Shown here one piece after another: positions 61,846 through 64,000 of a DNA stretch of 64,000 bases. Position numbers and translations under genes: made by a program. How positions within the stretch are numbered: the first letter of the stretch is position 1; every line of letters begins with the position of its first letter. The stretch is from contig JAFCIZ010000005.1 in assembly GCA_017871115.1 (NCBI GenBank), forward strand, positions 3,341,501 to 3,405,500. The letters are read 5' to 3'. The notes under the pieces were generated by a model that had not been told where the DNA came from, made no database searches, and saw only the letters and a program-made list of their open reading frames with translations. Origin of the DNA: Cunninghamella blakesleeana. Its lineage: Eukaryota; Mucoromycota; Mucoromycetes; Mucorales; Cunninghamellaceae.

Positions 61846-64000
61846 TTATAACTTTGAAGCATTCTTGTTGGTATCTTTTTCTAAAATACAATCAGCAATA
61901 TGTAAAGATAAACTATAGATAGTTAAAGCTGGGTTAACACCTGAACATGATGGAAAGACTGACGCATCACTAACATACAAATTATCTATTTCCCAGGTTT
62001 CGCCAGTAGGTTTAACGACAGAATTTTTTGATGATATACCCATTCGACCTAAAATTGAATGAATAAAAGATTAATATATATCTATTTATTTTTTTATTTA
62101 TTTTTTATTTTATTAAACATACAAGTGCCCATAATGTGAGGAGTAACAGGAGTAGGAGCTTCCTGGCTTTGTGCTAATTCTAACCATTTCATAAATCTTG
62201 GGTTGTTCACTTCACTTGGTTCATCCTCTTTAAACACAAATGGTGGTACTTTTAAATGTGATGTTCTGATTTCACGAGCACCTGCTGCCACAAATATTTT
62301 AGCCGATGCCACGATACCTGCATTTAAAGATTGTTTATCATGGTCCGATAACTTGTATTGAATTTCCATCACATCACTCTCACCCCCATCCTTATTATCA
62401 AATACAAGATACCCAGTTGATGTTTTATTTCTTGCTACTGTAATTAAAGCTGCGCAATACCTATATTTTAACATTGTCTTTTTATGATCCAAACTACCAT
62501 ACCAAGGAAAACTAATAGCATTCAAACCGGCATGGGAGGCCATGGACTCCACTTTGGCGCCAAAATGATCCCCATCACGATTCGCTACCACATCGGTATA
62601 CATTGTCATCATGGCTGCTTTATGACTATCCACCACTTGATTAAAAAATCCAAAGGTATTAATACAAGGATGAACTTTTAAATGTTGTCCGATATGTTTA
62701 TTTTTTAATCCACTACGTATAAGAATACCAGGTGATTGTAAGGATCCACCACTGACAATAACTTTTTTAGCATGAATGATTCTTTTTTCTCTTGGTTTCC
62801 CATCCTCGGATTTTAAAAAGCATTCTACTCCAACAGCTTTTTTATTTTTAATAATGACACGAGTTACTTTGGTTTGATCAATAATATGACCTCCATGTTC
62901 AACACAATCTCTTAACCAAGTATTCATAGATCCATTTTTAATACCATCTTTACAACCAGCGAAGCAATAATGACAGTCATGTTGATATCCGCCTGTATTT
63001 TGTGGAATGGCTTCATAATGAAATCCTAAATTTCTATAATATAAATATAGTATAATAATGATAATAATAATGTATAAATATATATAAGCAAAGTTACTTT
63101 TGCCATTCTATTTCCTATTTTATCTTTGTCTTTTTTTAAATAAAATAAAAATAAAAATAAAAATACATTACCTACAGCCTTCAGCTAATATTTTTCCAGA
63201 ACCAGTATGAGTAACCCCTTCAGTAGAAGCACCGATCCTTTCACTGGCAATTTCAATATCTCTTGTAAACTATCAACGTTATTTTATTTTTTTAAAAAAA
63301 TAAAATAAAAATGATTAATTATCCATTATTTATCATTTATTTTTATTTTTTCATAATATTTTATTGTTCATTTTTTCTCTTTTTTAAAAAAATACCTTTT
63401 TAGAAGTAAAATAAGATAATCCCAGTTTTGCCCATTCTTCTCTGACATAGTGAGGCAAAGGCAAAGTTGCCAAATAATTGATAGAAGAACCACCCTACAT
63501 ATACAATACAAAATTGGAATCAGGAGTATATATTAATATTTTTTTTTTTTAAATATATTTACTTATATATATAATAAACCATTAAATTACTTACCCCAAT
63601 CAAATTACCAGCAACAAATCCTAACGAACCATCATCACTTGAAAAAAAAGTTCCACGCTCATACGTTTGTTTTGCACCCAATTCTGATAAATAAAACTCT
63701 GATTCATGAATATAAGGACCTTTTTCTATTACCAAGACGGATTGACCCGCTTTGGCTAATTTAGCTGCTGTGACACCACCGCCTGGACCACTTCCAATGA
63801 CTATAGCGTCGAATTCTTGATTTAATATATCATCATTTGGTGATAAAATGGGTAAACGAGGTGGGTATTGATTGTCGTATTTATTAGAAGTAGGTGTATA
63901 GAGTTGTTCATTTTCTGTTTTATTATCTGATAATTGACGAATAGGGTCCATTTTAGGATATCCAATTGGAGATAATAAATAAGGATCAGATTCAGGACGT
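61846..64000 (-). CDS. Long-chain fatty alcohol oxidase 3 (GMC), 5' end cut
   Basis: Exons 64000-63595 (continues beyond the window), 63494-63396, 63269-63172, 63033-62123 and 62048-61846. The visible part starts near the end of the N-terminal domain and includes the FAD motif (VIGSGPGGGVTAAKLAKAG), VLVIEKGPY, GGSSINYLA, HYCFAGCKDG, SGGSLQSPGIL, HIMGTCRMG and SGVNPA. The C-terminus is KDTNKNASKL, the same as oxidase 1, so a PTS1 is present. Intron positions match oxidase 2, its closest relative, but the last intron's boundaries are shifted by one base. It faces oxidase 2 tail to tail. Confidence 0.88.
62697..62958 (-). other. 262-nt tract identical to 59122-59383
   Basis: This is the oxidase 3 copy of the identical tract. 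The bases just outside it differ from oxidase 2 (GCT versus TGT before it, CATATC versus AACATT after it). Confidence 0.85.

Overview
The window looks like nuclear DNA of an early-diverging fungus, most likely a Mucoromycota (Mucorales-like) species. It is extremely AT-rich, with long T and A runs. It has short GT-AG introns of about 70-200 nt, and fungal forms of an Akr1-type palmitoyltransferase, a Pom33/TMEM33 protein, a Chk2/Cds1 kinase and peroxisomal-type long-chain fatty alcohol oxidases. The species cannot be named from sequence alone. I see no rRNA, tRNA, CRISPR array or intact transposon.

Layout. 1-12.6 kb, all on the + strand: a 9-exon kelch-repeat membrane protein, two tiny secreted proteins, a 5-exon ankyrin-DHHC palmitoyltransferase, a 4-exon Pom33/TMEM33 protein and a 3-exon GH5 endoglycoceramidase-like enzyme. 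13.1-47.4 kb: thirteen genes for predicted secreted proteins, all on the - strand, interrupted by only one + strand gene (an orphan multi-pass membrane protein). 49.3-52.5 kb, - strand: a 12-exon FHA-domain checkpoint kinase. 54.1-64 kb: three paralogous GMC fatty alcohol oxidases (two on +, one on - and cut by the window end), with a broken small cysteine-rich secreted gene between the second and third.

The most unusual part is the secreted-protein cluster. Six adjacent genes (29.8-42.9 kb) are divergent paralogues built from a signal peptide, acidic Gly/Asp/Asn-rich stretches, Leu/Gly-rich amphipathic segments and Lys-Arg (kexin-type) sites. Four of them end in a conserved basic tail of the type ALRRALIKRAIERR and a fifth has a shorter version; one has none. 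The same cluster holds a precursor made of six perfect 32-residue KR-punctuated units, a Pro/Ala-repeat protein with ten 11-residue units, a Gly/Arg/Glu-repeat protein with a 23-residue unit, and a Leu-Pro-rich secreted protein. The simplest reading is a locally expanded family of kexin-processed secreted peptides or surface proteins. Their function cannot be read from the sequence.

The fatty alcohol oxidase cluster shows recent evolution. The second and third genes share a perfectly identical 262-nt tract inside otherwise diverged exons, which points to gene conversion. Copies 1 and 3 end in the peroxisomal signal SKL, while copy 2 has lost it through a changed 3' end. Exon-intron models were derived by eye from GT/AG signals, phase continuity and family motifs; they are predictions without transcript support.
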